Positions 1 through 6,920 of a DNA stretch of 16,847 nt are shown here, in pieces. Positions within the stretch are counted from its first letter, which is position 1, and every line of letters begins with the position of its first letter. The translations under genes and the position numbers were made by a program. The notes under the pieces were generated by a model. That model worked only from the letters and a program-made list of their open reading frames with translations. It was not told where the DNA came from and made no database searches. The stretch is from Bacteroidaceae bacterium. Lineage in GTDB: Bacteria > Bacteroidota > Bacteroidia > Bacteroidales > Bacteroidaceae. The DNA lies in the NCBI GenBank assembly GCA_900768625.1, contig CAAGDO010000311.1, positions 1 to 16,847 on the forward strand. The letters run 5' to 3'.

Positions 1-202
1 AGCTACGCTGTGGCTAAACCATTGACGGACATGGCGCACCATAGCCCACAAAGAAAACATTGACGCTCATTAACGGCACATTGGCGGACATTCACGTTGA
101 AAACCGCGCGAAGCGCAAATATCCACGTGCGAAGTCCCCAAAACCTACAAAAGTGCGCAAGTTATTTTTTTATCGTCACTTAGATGAGTGGATGATACGT
201 TT

Positions 203-242
203 ATGACACGCTCATCATACGCTCATGACACGCTCATCATAC
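203..242. repeat. 22-bp tandem direct repeat, about 1.8 copies
   Basis: The 18-mer ATGACACGCTCATCATAC occurs at 203-220 and again at 225-242, giving a 22-bp period. It lies just upstream of the small gene at 286. The preceding stretch 184-199 (GATGAGTGGATGATAC) is roughly complementary to it. The rest of 1-285 holds only loosely repeated CATTGACGGACAT-like words, and I see no gene or clear promoter there. Confidence 0.6.
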
Positions 243-285
243 ATTGGCATCCCTCTTTTCCCAACAACCCAAAATCTCCTTCCCA

Positions 286-585
286 ATGGAACAACCAATC
301 GACCTATCGTCCTTCGCCAATTCCCTGACGCAAGCAGGGTGGGCGATGGACATCGTGGATGGCGTGAAGACCCTCTCCGGCTTCTACGTCATAGCAAGCA
401 CCGACGATGGTAAGCCCCACGCCTACGCCCGCCTCCAGACGCACGAATCCCCTCATCTGGCCCAAGCGCTGGCCAACATCCTGATCTCGCGTCCCGACGT
501 GCGCTGCCTGGTGGCCCATGCCCTCTACTTCTACAAGCAGAGAATAGGCATCTCCATCGCCCCGCATGAGCCTGAAAAGCGCTAG
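286..585 (+). CDS. small protein of unknown function (99 aa)
   Basis: I do not recognise the family. The frame encodes a soluble-looking protein starting MEQPIDLSS and ending in a basic/acidic HEPEKR tail, with no signal peptide, membrane helix or cysteine-rich motif. An in-frame TTG at 244 would add 14 residues (113 aa), but the ATG at 286 begins a more protein-like sequence. Neither start has a convincing Shine-Dalgarno, which is normal in Bacteroidetes. It looks genuine because it is GC-richer and codon-biased like ugd and GH43 further right, and a strong terminator-like hairpin follows its stop by 17 nt. It is a separate unit from the operon at 987. Confidence 0.55.
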   Translation: MEQPIDLSSFANSLTQAGWAMDIVDGVKTLSGFYVIASTDDGKPHAYARLQTHESPHLAQALANILISRPDVRCLVAHALYFYKQRIGISIAPHEPEKR

Positions 586-602
586 CCGCTCCTCCTTATA
601 AT

Positions 603-642
603 GCCCCCACTGTCGCTCCATTCCTTGGGCGATGGTGGGGGC
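603..642 (+). terminator. hairpin terminator after the small gene
   Basis: GCCCCCAC at 603-610 pairs perfectly with GTGGGGGC at 635-642. The stem extends to 13 bp (603-615 with 630-642) with two G-U pairs and a 14-nt loop, followed by a short TTT. It should end transcription of the small gene and isolate it from the UpxY operon. The remainder of 643-850 shows no supported gene. Confidence 0.75.
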
Positions 643-850
643 TTTCGGGGAATAGGGGAGGACTTTGGTCGGCCTTATCTATGCTTGTCAGGTTTATCAG
701 AGCGAAGTCAAAATGGATGGATGATGCGTAGGCTTAGAACTAACAAGTGGACGATGTTTCTGATTTGTTCAATCGTATATAAAAATATTCTACAAAAGGA
801 TTTTGTTTTGACTATATTTTTGTACATTTTTATGAATATTTCGAATGACG

Positions 851-862
851 TGACAATTGTCA
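851..862. promoter_or_regulatory. 12-bp perfect palindrome, candidate operator
   Basis: TGACAATTGTCA is a perfect dyad that ends 10 nt upstream of the -33 box of the UpxY operon promoter. The placement suits a dimeric transcription factor. No regulator gene is identifiable nearby, so the operator role is inference. Confidence 0.4.
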
Positions 863-872
863 AGGAAAAAGT

Positions 873-903
873 TTTGGCGAATGCGTATTTGTTGCTACTT
901 TTG
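873..903 (+). promoter_or_regulatory. Bacteroides-type promoter of the UpxY operon
   Basis: TTTG at 873-876 (-33 box) is followed after exactly 19 nt by TACTTTTG at 896-903, matching the Bacteroides -7 consensus TAnnTTTG. Transcription would start near 908-912, leaving a leader of about 75 nt before the ATG at 987. A second TAnnTTTG (TATTTTTG, 815-822) has no correctly spaced -33 box and is less likely. Confidence 0.65.
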
Positions 904-909
904 TCGTTG

Positions 910-975
910 ATTCCCTTTCGGATAATTCAACTGTAAGTGCTGTATAGCGTAGCAAATGAAGTTGCCGAACGGAAT
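910..975 (+). promoter_or_regulatory. leader hairpin in the UpxY 5' UTR
   Basis: ATTCC-CT-TTCGG (910-921) can pair with CCGAA-C-GGAAT (965-975): two 5-bp helices around a small internal loop, closing a 43-nt loop. The left arm begins almost at the predicted transcription start and the right arm ends 11 nt before the start codon. UpxY proteins are known to act in the 5' leader of their own operons, so a structured leader is plausible, but the fold is by eye only. Confidence 0.35.
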
Positions 976-986
976 TTATTTGGACT

Positions 987-1715
987 ATGAAAAAAGGTTC
1001 CAATCCAGAGTCTGCATTGTCTAATGTAGGCGTCCGACGAGGCGGTGATCATCCCTCCAGTACAAGCCTTACCTCTTGTACCTCCCCCGAAGTTCAATGC
1101 GTTTTAGCGGAGAATTCACAAACAGGGGTGTCCTCGAATTGTGGCCCTAGGGGAAAGAAGCAATGGTTTGTGTTGCGTGCCACTTATGGAAGAACAGATA
1201 AGGCTCTTGGAGCCCTCCAAAGCGCGCATGTCGAGACGTATTTGCCGAAGCATTATGTCATCAAGGAGATAGACGGCAACCGAAAGCTTGTTCAAGAACC
1301 TTTGCTTCCCAATATCCTCTTTGCATATGTGGCTTATGAGGAAGTAAAGAAACTTCTGGAGCATCCCGCTCCTACATCCTTATGGCTGAAATTCTATAGA
1401 GATAAAACCCAAGACAAAGACGATTTTACGCAAAAGCATCCTCCTGCAACCATACCAGACAATGAAATGCTCAACTTTATCCGTTTGACAAGCGTGAATA
1501 GCGAGCATATCATGGTCGTCCCACCAGAACGTTGTCATTTCAAGAGTGGGGATTTGGTCCGAGTCATAGACGGTGCCTTCACTGGCGTGATAGGACGCGT
1601 AGGCCGGGCCGCCGGTCAGCAAAGGGTTATTGTCGAACTTGAAGGTCTTTGCAATGTGGCTACGGCTTACATTCCTAGCAAGTTTATACAGCTTATTGAA
1701 TCATCAGAAAAATAG
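987..1715 (+). CDS. UpxY-type transcription antiterminator (NusG paralogue)
   Basis: Members of this family bind elongating RNA polymerase and suppress premature termination in the long operon they head, classically capsular polysaccharide operons of Bacteroides. The 242-residue protein has a NusG N-terminal (NGN) domain from about residue 58 (QWFVLRATYGR, then PLLPNILFAYV) and a C-terminal KOW motif at about 186-215 (FKSGDLVRVIDGAFTGVIGRV). Residues 1-56 are a low-complexity Ser/Gly/Cys-rich extension longer than usual; no in-frame Met occurs before the NGN domain, so an ATG start other than 987 is unavailable. It is the first gene behind the promoter at 873-903, and the next gene starts 12 nt after its stop. 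The oddity is its cargo: a protease, a membrane protein and a TIR protein rather than glycosyltransferases. Family assignment is firm; control of the downstream genes is inference from context. Confidence 0.88.
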   Translation: MKKGSNPESALSNVGVRRGGDHPSSTSLTSCTSPEVQCVLAENSQTGVSSNCGPRGKKQWFVLRATYGRTDKALGALQSAHVETYLPKHYVIKEIDGNRKLVQEPLLPNILFAYVAYEEVKKLLEHPAPTSLWLKFYRDKTQDKDDFTQKHPPATIPDNEMLNFIRLTSVNSEHIMVVPPERCHFKSGDLVRVIDGAFTGVIGRVGRAAGQQRVIVELEGLCNVATAYIPSKFIQLIESSEK

Positions 1716-1727
1716 CAGAACAACGAT

Positions 1728-2585
1728 ATGCAATATACAGAATTCATTCACCCCGAAGATGTTGCCGCTTTGAAGGCGTTGAAAGCCATTCCCATGCTTT
1801 CCACAATCGTGAAAAAAGTGATGGATGTAGGAGCGGAACAACTGCAGACGGGGCTAAATATGGCGTCGAAGGTGAAACTTTCACCGACGCAACTTCCAAG
1901 GCTGTACAACATCCTTCCGCCTATTTGTGAGCGATTGGAAATCAAGGAGCCTGAGTTTTACTTGGAGATGAGTCCCGTGCCAAATGCGTATGCCTTTGGT
2001 GACACGCAGACGGCCATAACGATGACTTCAGCCTTGGTGGACATGATGTCGGAGGATGAGTTGATTGGTGTGGTGGCGCATGAATGTGGACATATCGCTT
2101 GTCGTCACATGCTTTATCATACTCTGGCACAAGTGATAGCCAATGCTTCAGGCATGTTTGAGACTTTAGCCAAACTCGCAGTACCCATTCACTATGCCTT
2201 GATGTATTGGCAACGCAAGAGTGAACTGAGTTGCGACCGTGCTGCAGCGTATATTGTTGGTCCCAAAGCAACGGCATCTATGCTGGCTCGCTTGGCTGGT
2301 GGTCCGAAGTCAATTACTTCTGAACTCAACCTTGAAGAGCTTGCCGAGCAAGCCGACCTTTATGATGCTTTCTGCAAGAATGGGTTGTGGAACAAAACGT
2401 TGCAGACCTACGCCGTGATGGACCAAGATCATCCCTTTACTTCTGTCCGTGTGAGAGAAATGCTGAAATGGACAGAGGGTGAGGACTATCAGCAGATGAT
2501 CAAGAATAATCCGATATGTCCCCACTGCCGCAAGGCAATAGATGCTTCATGGAAGTTCTGCCAGCATTGCGGATATAAACTCTAA
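1728..2585 (+). CDS. M48-family zinc metalloprotease with C-terminal zinc ribbon
   Basis: The zinc-binding HExxH motif is HECGH at residues 118-122, inside VVAHECGHIACRH. The third ligand is most likely Glu166 in KSELSCDRAA, with the Asp that usually follows at 170. This is the arrangement of M48 peptidases (Ste24/HtpX/Oma1-like). About 90 residues precede the protease core. Unlike HtpX or Ste24 I see no clear multi-pass membrane region, so it is probably a soluble or peripheral M48 enzyme. The C-terminus is a four-cysteine zinc ribbon: C264-P-H-C267 and C278-Q-H-C281. The gene lies 12 nt after upxY and 15 nt before the next gene. Similar ribbons end the next protein and interrupt the TIR protein, suggesting a shared partner or mutual assembly. 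Substrate unknown. Confidence 0.85.
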   Translation: MQYTEFIHPEDVAALKALKAIPMLSTIVKKVMDVGAEQLQTGLNMASKVKLSPTQLPRLYNILPPICERLEIKEPEFYLEMSPVPNAYAFGDTQTAITMTSALVDMMSEDELIGVVAHECGHIACRHMLYHTLAQVIANASGMFETLAKLAVPIHYALMYWQRKSELSCDRAAAYIVGPKATASMLARLAGGPKSITSELNLEELAEQADLYDAFCKNGLWNKTLQTYAVMDQDHPFTSVRVREMLKWTEGEDYQQMIKNNPICPHCRKAIDASWKFCQHCGYKL

Positions 2586-2600
2586 CGAAAAACAGCAAAG

Positions 2601-3296
2601 ATGAATATACCTACAGGAGCCTTGGCAAAGGCATTACAGGATCTCGACCGTTCAATGCGCAAATCTCTTGACGGTACGAAGATTGAAAAAATCAAAGACA
2701 CAATTGGAAACTATGCCATTGCTGCAGCCGTAGCAAGTGGTGTGGCTGGTGTCGCTCCGGGAATTGCCGGAGTCGCAGCAGCCTTGACGCAAGCTGGTTT
2801 TGTGTGGGCTACCTATGTGCAGATAAACAAGACGCTAGAAATCTCCATGTCGGAGAACACGGCAAAGTTTATCGGCTCGGCAGTTGTGACAAATCTGATA
2901 ACAAATGCAGGTGCTTTTGCTGCAGTGATTGTTGGTTCCACCATTATGTCTGTTCTTCCAGGTGGTCAAATCCTTTCTGTAGCCATGAGTGCTGCCCTTG
3001 GATATGTCATTGTGTATGTCTCCGCCATTATCTACTTGAAACTCATCACTCGGATGATGCAGTCAGACGGCACATTGAAGGTCGCTGAGTCAGATGACAC
3101 CAAGCACATTATCCGTGACATCATCAAGGAGTCAAACATCAAGGACATGGTGAATGAAGGCAAGGCTGCCTACAAGCAAGCCAAAAAGGACGGTAGCATC
3201 GATAGGGCAAAGAATGCCAAGAAATGCCCGAAGTGTGGTGCGGAAGTGAAGGATGGGCAGAGGTTTTGCTCGGAGTGTGGCTTTGAATTAAAATAA
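2601..3296 (+). CDS. multi-pass membrane protein with C-terminal zinc ribbon
   Basis: Of 231 residues, about 36-70, 90-118 and 122-150 are strongly hydrophobic and Ala/Gly/Val-rich, consistent with three to four membrane helices. A charged C-terminal tail (about 150-206, Lys/Asp-rich and probably helical) leads to a zinc ribbon with CPKC at 209-212 and CSEC at 223-226. The hydrophobic core loosely recalls DUF697/YcjF-like or pore-forming helical hairpins, but I cannot confirm a family. It sits 15 nt after the M48 protease gene and 13 nt before the TIR gene, in the same operon. If the tail is cytoplasmic, the ribbon would face the ribbons of both neighbours, so it may be a membrane anchor or effector pore. 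Function is not established. Confidence 0.7.
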   Translation: MNIPTGALAKALQDLDRSMRKSLDGTKIEKIKDTIGNYAIAAAVASGVAGVAPGIAGVAAALTQAGFVWATYVQINKTLEISMSENTAKFIGSAVVTNLITNAGAFAAVIVGSTIMSVLPGGQILSVAMSAALGYVIVYVSAIIYLKLITRMMQSDGTLKVAESDDTKHIIRDIIKESNIKDMVNEGKAAYKQAKKDGSIDRAKNAKKCPKCGAEVKDGQRFCSECGFELK

Positions 3297-3309
3297 ATTT
3301 TCAATAAAA

Positions 3310-4461
3310 ATGGAATACGACGTTTTTATATCTTGTAGAAGTAAGGACTATCTGTTGGCGGAAAAACTCTATTCTTATCTGAAGGATAATGGCTTCTATG
3401 TTTTTTTGTCATCAAAGGAATTGCGGTTGTTGAAAGATGCAGAATATTTGGATGCGATCAGTGAGGCTCTGGGAACTACATATCATTTAATTGTTTTAGG
3501 TTCCTCAAAGGAAAATATTAAAAGTAAATGGGTAAAGTTTGAATGGAGTACGTTCTTGAATGAGAAATTGAGTGGTCGGAAGTTTGGACAAATTATAACA
3601 TTTTTGGATGGGGACTTGTCGGTGGAAGATCTTCCTATTCAATTACGTCAATATGAATCGTTTAATTTGAATAATTACGAAAATACAATTCTTCGCTATT
3701 TGGAAACTCCTGCATATTGTAAACGACAGGAGAAGAGAATGAAAATAAAGCAAATTGAAGAAGAGAGAATAAAAAAGCAAAAAGAATACGAACAGTTTGA
3801 GAGGAAAATAAAAGCTGAAATTATTGAAAAGGAAGCAGAGTTCAAGCGTAGTATTGCTGTCTTGAATGATTTAGAAAAAGAGATTTTACAGTTGTATCAG
3901 AAGATAGGAAAAACTCATAAAATATGTCCTATATGTAGAAATGATCTTTCTATGGGTGATGCGTATTGTAAGAAATGTGGATGGGTATTTTATCCGATTT
4001 TTCAATCTGAAGCAAAAATTTCCAAGAGACATTTATTACTACTGCGTGGTAATTGGAATGAATTATGCAAAAAAGAACGAGAAAAATCCACGGTTGTGTA
4101 TTCTAAGCAAGTGAATGACTTGGAAAGGGAAAATGTGGAACTGTTGCATGGAAATGAACAATATGATGCGCAATCTATTGTGCAATCTGTTGATGTGGTG
4201 GAGACTTTTAAAGAAAAGAAATTGCCAAAGAAAAAGTTGCGGGTATATGATATAGCAAATATTATTATTCCTTATTGCAGTTATAAAGGGTCTATATTTG
4301 TATCGGATAAATTGGTGAAAATCGGTTTTCAGACAAATAAATGTATTGAGGATTTGAATAGTAATTATGGTATAAGTATTAGCAATTATGAAATAGCTAA
4401 CTGCAAAACCTATGGTGATTTGAAATCTTTGATTGCTACGAAAGCTGGATTGCTGTTGTAG
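3310..4461 (+). CDS. TIR-domain protein with coiled coil, zinc ribbon and ACP-like C-terminus
   Basis: Residues 1-130 are a TIR domain opening MEYDVFISCRSKD. The helix SKWVKFEW places Glu78 where NAD-hydrolysing TIR domains keep their catalytic Glu, so NADase activity is plausible. Residues about 138-200 form a Lys/Glu-rich coiled coil. A zinc ribbon follows: C206-P-I-C209 and C220-K-K-C223. A second charged stretch leads to a compact last domain (about 300-383) whose end, from KIGFQTN to TYGDLKSLIA, has the helix pattern of an acyl carrier protein; the position of the phosphopantetheine Ser is Gly, so it would be unmodified. The gene is last in the UpxY operon (13 nt spacing) and visibly more AT-rich than the two genes before it, suggesting separate acquisition. 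An IS66 remnant begins 7 nt after its stop. The TIR call is firm; a defence or NAD-depleting role is inference. Confidence 0.85.
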   Translation: MEYDVFISCRSKDYLLAEKLYSYLKDNGFYVFLSSKELRLLKDAEYLDAISEALGTTYHLIVLGSSKENIKSKWVKFEWSTFLNEKLSGRKFGQIITFLDGDLSVEDLPIQLRQYESFNLNNYENTILRYLETPAYCKRQEKRMKIKQIEEERIKKQKEYEQFERKIKAEIIEKEAEFKRSIAVLNDLEKEILQLYQKIGKTHKICPICRNDLSMGDAYCKKCGWVFYPIFQSEAKISKRHLLLLRGNWNELCKKEREKSTVVYSKQVNDLERENVELLHGNEQYDAQSIVQSVDVVETFKEKKLPKKKLRVYDIANIIIPYCSYKGSIFVSDKLVKIGFQTNKCIEDLNSNYGISISNYEIANCKTYGDLKSLIATKAGLLL

Positions 4462-4503
4462 CTTGTTGTAAGCAGTCAAATTAGGGCTCTCCCCATCGAA
4501 TAG

Positions 4504-4511
4504 TATCTTTG
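4504..4511 (+). promoter_or_regulatory. -7 box inside the IS66 left end
   Basis: TATCTTTG matches TAnnTTTG, 23 nt upstream of the ATG at 4535. The same box is TAACTTTG at 10034-10041 in the second IS66 copy. No TTTG lies at the right distance upstream, so it is a partial promoter match supported by conservation between the copies. Confidence 0.4.
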
Positions 4512-4534
4512 CGGTTGAACAAACACTAAAAGTT

Positions 4535-4777
4535 ATGTACAGCAGCAAAGATTTAGAACGTTTTTATTTCAAGTATCAGACTGAGGCGTTGCCTCATGGT
4601 CAGTCCCTTCAGTCATTTTGCTTGAGCAATAAGGTTCCTTATAACATCTTTTCAAAATGGTATAGGGATATCCGCTGCAAACGACCCTCTAAATCTCCCT
4701 TGAAGGGAGACTTCCCTTTACAACCCCCTCCCTTTAAGGGGGATAAGAGAAGGGTATCCTCGTCCTTCTCCGCTTAA
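4535..4777 (+). pseudogene. IS66 accessory protein (first small ORF), truncated
   Basis: The first 49 residues (MYSSKDLERFYFKYQTEALP... to KWYRDIRCK) resemble the small helix-turn-helix accessory protein encoded at the left of IS66 elements. From codon 50 the frame runs into palindromic repeat DNA (KSPLKGDFPLQPPPFKGDK) and stops at 4777, so the C-terminus is artificial. An almost identical copy at 10065-10274 breaks at the same point. The product is unlikely to work in transposition. Confidence 0.75.
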
Positions 4778-4834
4778 GAGGATAAGAGAGGACACTATCC
4801 TAGGTCTTCCCCCTTTAAGGGGGATAAGAGGGGG
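4685..4834. repeat. palindromic CCCTTTAAGGG repeat block, copy 1
   Basis: The block starts CCCTCTAAATCTCCCTTGAA and ends TTAAGGGGGATAAGAGGGGG; the complement of the end, CCCCCTCTTATCCCCCTTAA, resembles the start, giving imperfect terminal inverted repeats of about 20 bp. Between them are several degenerate units of the type TTTAAGGGGGATAAGAG (near 4731, 4773 and 4814). It separates the tnpA fragment from the transposase fragment. This looks like a MITE- or REP-like element common in Bacteroidetes intergenic DNA. Copy 2 is at 10215-10324. Confidence 0.65.
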
Positions 4835-5659
4835 TCGGAGCTAGTCAAATATTGCGATGAAACCTGGTGTAAGGTTCGTAAGTACGACCATTACAAGAAA
4901 TGCTACATGTTGGTGTTGGTAAACAAGGCAGAAAAGATTGTTATCTTCTTCTATGACAATGGTTTTCGCGGACGTGAGGTTCTGACGGACTTTGTCGGTG
5001 AAGCAGAGTTGAAAGCCTTGATGTCAGATGGTTACAATGCTTACACATTTATTGGCGATGAGTTGAAGGGTAACAACCTGAAGTATACGGTTCATCTGGT
5101 TTGTATGGCCCATCTGAGAGCGAAGCTCATAAAAGCATTGGATCAAGGCAAAGACGAGCATGCACGCCTGTTTTTGGTTATCATCAATCGATTGTACGCC
5201 CTTGAGCGCAGTTATGATGCTGAAGGATTTACAGTTGAAGAACGCACCTTGCGTCGCAATAGTCTTGAAACGAAGTCTTTGCTGATAGACCTGCGTCAAC
5301 ATTTGGATTTGGAACTATCCAGACCTGAAGAGCTGCGTAGCGGTTACTTGACCGAGGCAATCAACTATCTGAATCATTTTTGGAATGAGCTGACAGCTTA
5401 TGTTCAAGATGGTGCTTTTCCGATAGACAATAATGCTGCAGAGCGAGCAGTTCGATGTATGACCACGGCTCGTAATGACTCGTTCCATTTTGGAAGTGAC
5501 TTGGGATCCCAAATGTCGGCCACGTACCATAGCATTATCAGCACGGTAAAACTTCATGGCAGCTCTGTATGGAGCTACCTTGGTAAATTTTTCACAAAAA
5601 TCTTCGAGGGTTGTAGGGATTATTCTTCTCTCATGCCCTCTTGCATCGGGCTTGAGTAG
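4778..5659 (+). pseudogene. IS66 transposase (TnpC), C-terminal DDE part only
   Basis: Recognisable transposase begins around 4841 (ELVKYCDETWCKVRKY) and runs open to the TAG at 5657-5659; the frame is open back to 4778 only through repeat DNA. The acidic catalytic triad appears intact: Asp in CDET (codon 4856), Asp in LMSDGYNAY (codon 5027) and Glu in NAAERAV (codon 5441). The usual N-terminal leucine-zipper, zinc-finger and helix-turn-helix regions are absent, so DNA binding should be lost. An internal ATG at 4907 gives a 250-residue frame but would drop the first catalytic Asp. Confidence 0.85.
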
Positions 5660-5791
5660 TACCGAATGTTAATAATCAATCAAAATTTTAACAAGTCAAT
5701 AGAGGTGGGCACTGAAAATTGCCTACTCTCTAGGGTATGCCCTAAATTGACTGCTTACCGATAAAAGAGCAATGTTTAACTATGTAATGAT

Positions 5792-6919
5792 ATGATATTG
5801 AGCGAAAGAGAATTTTTATATTTTGCATTCATCAGCTACAACTCCAAGGACTTAAAGTGGGGTAAACGACTTCATAAACGACTTGAGAGATATAAGTTGT
5901 CGGCAACATTATGCAACAAGCATGGATTGAAAGAAAGAAAACCTTTTAATCCTGTATTCTTTGCTCCGTATGAGATTCAACCTGGTGATTTGCCTGAAGA
6001 AATAAAAAAACATCTTCGAGAATCTAAATATCTTATTGTAATTTGTTCACCCAACTCTGCACAGTCAGACTGGGTCGCGAAGGAAATAGCGTATTTTGTA
6101 AGTTTAGGTCGGAAAGATTATATACAATTTTTTATTGTAAGTGGAGAACCTCATTCATCAACTCCTGATAAAGAATGTTTTAATCCAATAATTTCAGAAC
6201 TTGGTTTGGGCGAGATACTCGGTGCAAATATTCACGAAAAGATTTATTCATTTCCATGGTTAAACCGCGAGAGAGCTTATGTAATGCTTATAACCAAATT
6301 GCTTGGAATTCAATTTGACGAGGTTTGGAATAGGCATAAGAGACTTCTTGTACGTAATTCTTGTTTAATGGTATTTATTACCATTACTTTAATTTTTTCT
6401 TTTCTATTTTTTGCATTGCCAATAAAATTAAATGTACATATTAAAGATGCACAACACTCTTTGCCAAAACCAAATGATGCTGTTATTTCTATTAATGGTG
6501 CTGATTACTATATTAGTTCTCTAGATACGGTTGTAAGGGTGAATAATTTATCAGGAGTTAATCGGATTAAACCTTTAGATGTGAGATTTCATTCTACATA
6601 TTATAAACATATCTTTACAAAAATTCCAATGACATATGGACTTATATGCGACATTTTTCTGAATTTGGAAAGGGATAGCACTTATGCTGTATTCGCAGGT
6701 AAGGTTACTAACGAAAAAAGAGACCCTATTTCAGAAGCAAAAGTCTTGGTAGATACTTTCGCAACGCGAACTGATGCCAATGGCTGTTTCTTCATTTTTA
6801 TACCCACAGAAGCGCAAAGTACAACAAAGAGAATCGTAATAAGTCATAACGGTTATCATTCATATAAACGAGCAGATGAATGTCCTTCTGATAATTTATG
6901 TTTTATCTTAAAAAAATAA
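5792..6919 (+). CDS. membrane-tethered TIR-domain protein with CarboxypepD_reg-like exterior
   Basis: Residues about 9-170 are a TIR domain of the larger bacterial type (FAFISYNSKDLKWGKRLHKRLERY, then LIVICSPNSAQSDWVAKEIAYF); Glu98 in SDWVAKE is at the expected NADase position. One strong transmembrane helix spans about 188-210 (NSCLMVFITITLIFSFLFFALP) after a basic KRLL segment, predicting TIR inside and the C-terminus outside. Residues about 299-375 resemble a carboxypeptidase-regulatory/CnaB-like beta sandwich (FAGKVTNEKRDPISEAKVLVDT...TDANGCFFIFIP). The next gene starts one base after the stop, so the two are surely co-expressed. It begins 34 nt after the IS66 right end, with no clear promoter between. 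It is AT-rich and only distantly similar to the TIR protein at 3310. I infer an envelope-signal-triggered TIR effector. Confidence 0.82.
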   Translation: MILSEREFLYFAFISYNSKDLKWGKRLHKRLERYKLSATLCNKHGLKERKPFNPVFFAPYEIQPGDLPEEIKKHLRESKYLIVICSPNSAQSDWVAKEIAYFVSLGRKDYIQFFIVSGEPHSSTPDKECFNPIISELGLGEILGANIHEKIYSFPWLNRERAYVMLITKLLGIQFDEVWNRHKRLLVRNSCLMVFITITLIFSFLFFALPIKLNVHIKDAQHSLPKPNDAVISINGADYYISSLDTVVRVNNLSGVNRIKPLDVRFHSTYYKHIFTKIPMTYGLICDIFLNLERDSTYAVFAGKVTNEKRDPISEAKVLVDTFATRTDANGCFFIFIPTEAQSTTKRIVISHNGYHSYKRADECPSDNLCFILKK

Positions 6920-6920
6920 T

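Larger units (their letters stand above)
4468..5758 (+). mobile_element. IS66-family element, internally deleted, both ends present
   Basis: The left end GTAAGCAGTCAAATTAGGGC (from 4468) and the right end, whose complement reads GTAAGCAGTCAATTTAGGGC (ending 5758), are matching inverted repeats with one mismatch in 20. Inside are the start of the small IS66 accessory gene (4535), a palindromic repeat block (4685-4834) and the C-terminal DDE part of the transposase. The tnpB gene and the N-terminal half of tnpC are missing. IS66 elements usually make an 8-bp target duplication, but the flanks AGCTTGTT and CGATAAAA do not match, so the junctions have been rearranged. At 1291 bp it is about half normal length and not autonomous. 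Confidence 0.85.

Noticed and set aside
815..822. TATTTTTG as the main upxY promoter
   Set aside because: It fits the -7 box, but no TTTG lies 19-21 nt upstream; the 873-903 pair fits both boxes and spacing.
601..936. Forward open frame of 111 codons between the small gene and upxY
   Set aside because: It starts inside the terminator stem and runs over the palindrome and promoter; the translation is low-complexity and hydrophobic from AT-rich DNA, without family features.
851..986. Invertible (phase-variable) promoter as in Bacteroides capsule loci
   Set aside because: I found no inverted repeats bracketing the promoter; the 910-921/965-975 pair lies wholly downstream of the -7 box.
4685..4834. 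CRISPR array
   Set aside because: The repeated units are degenerate, palindromic and unevenly spaced without unique spacers, and no cas gene is present in the window.
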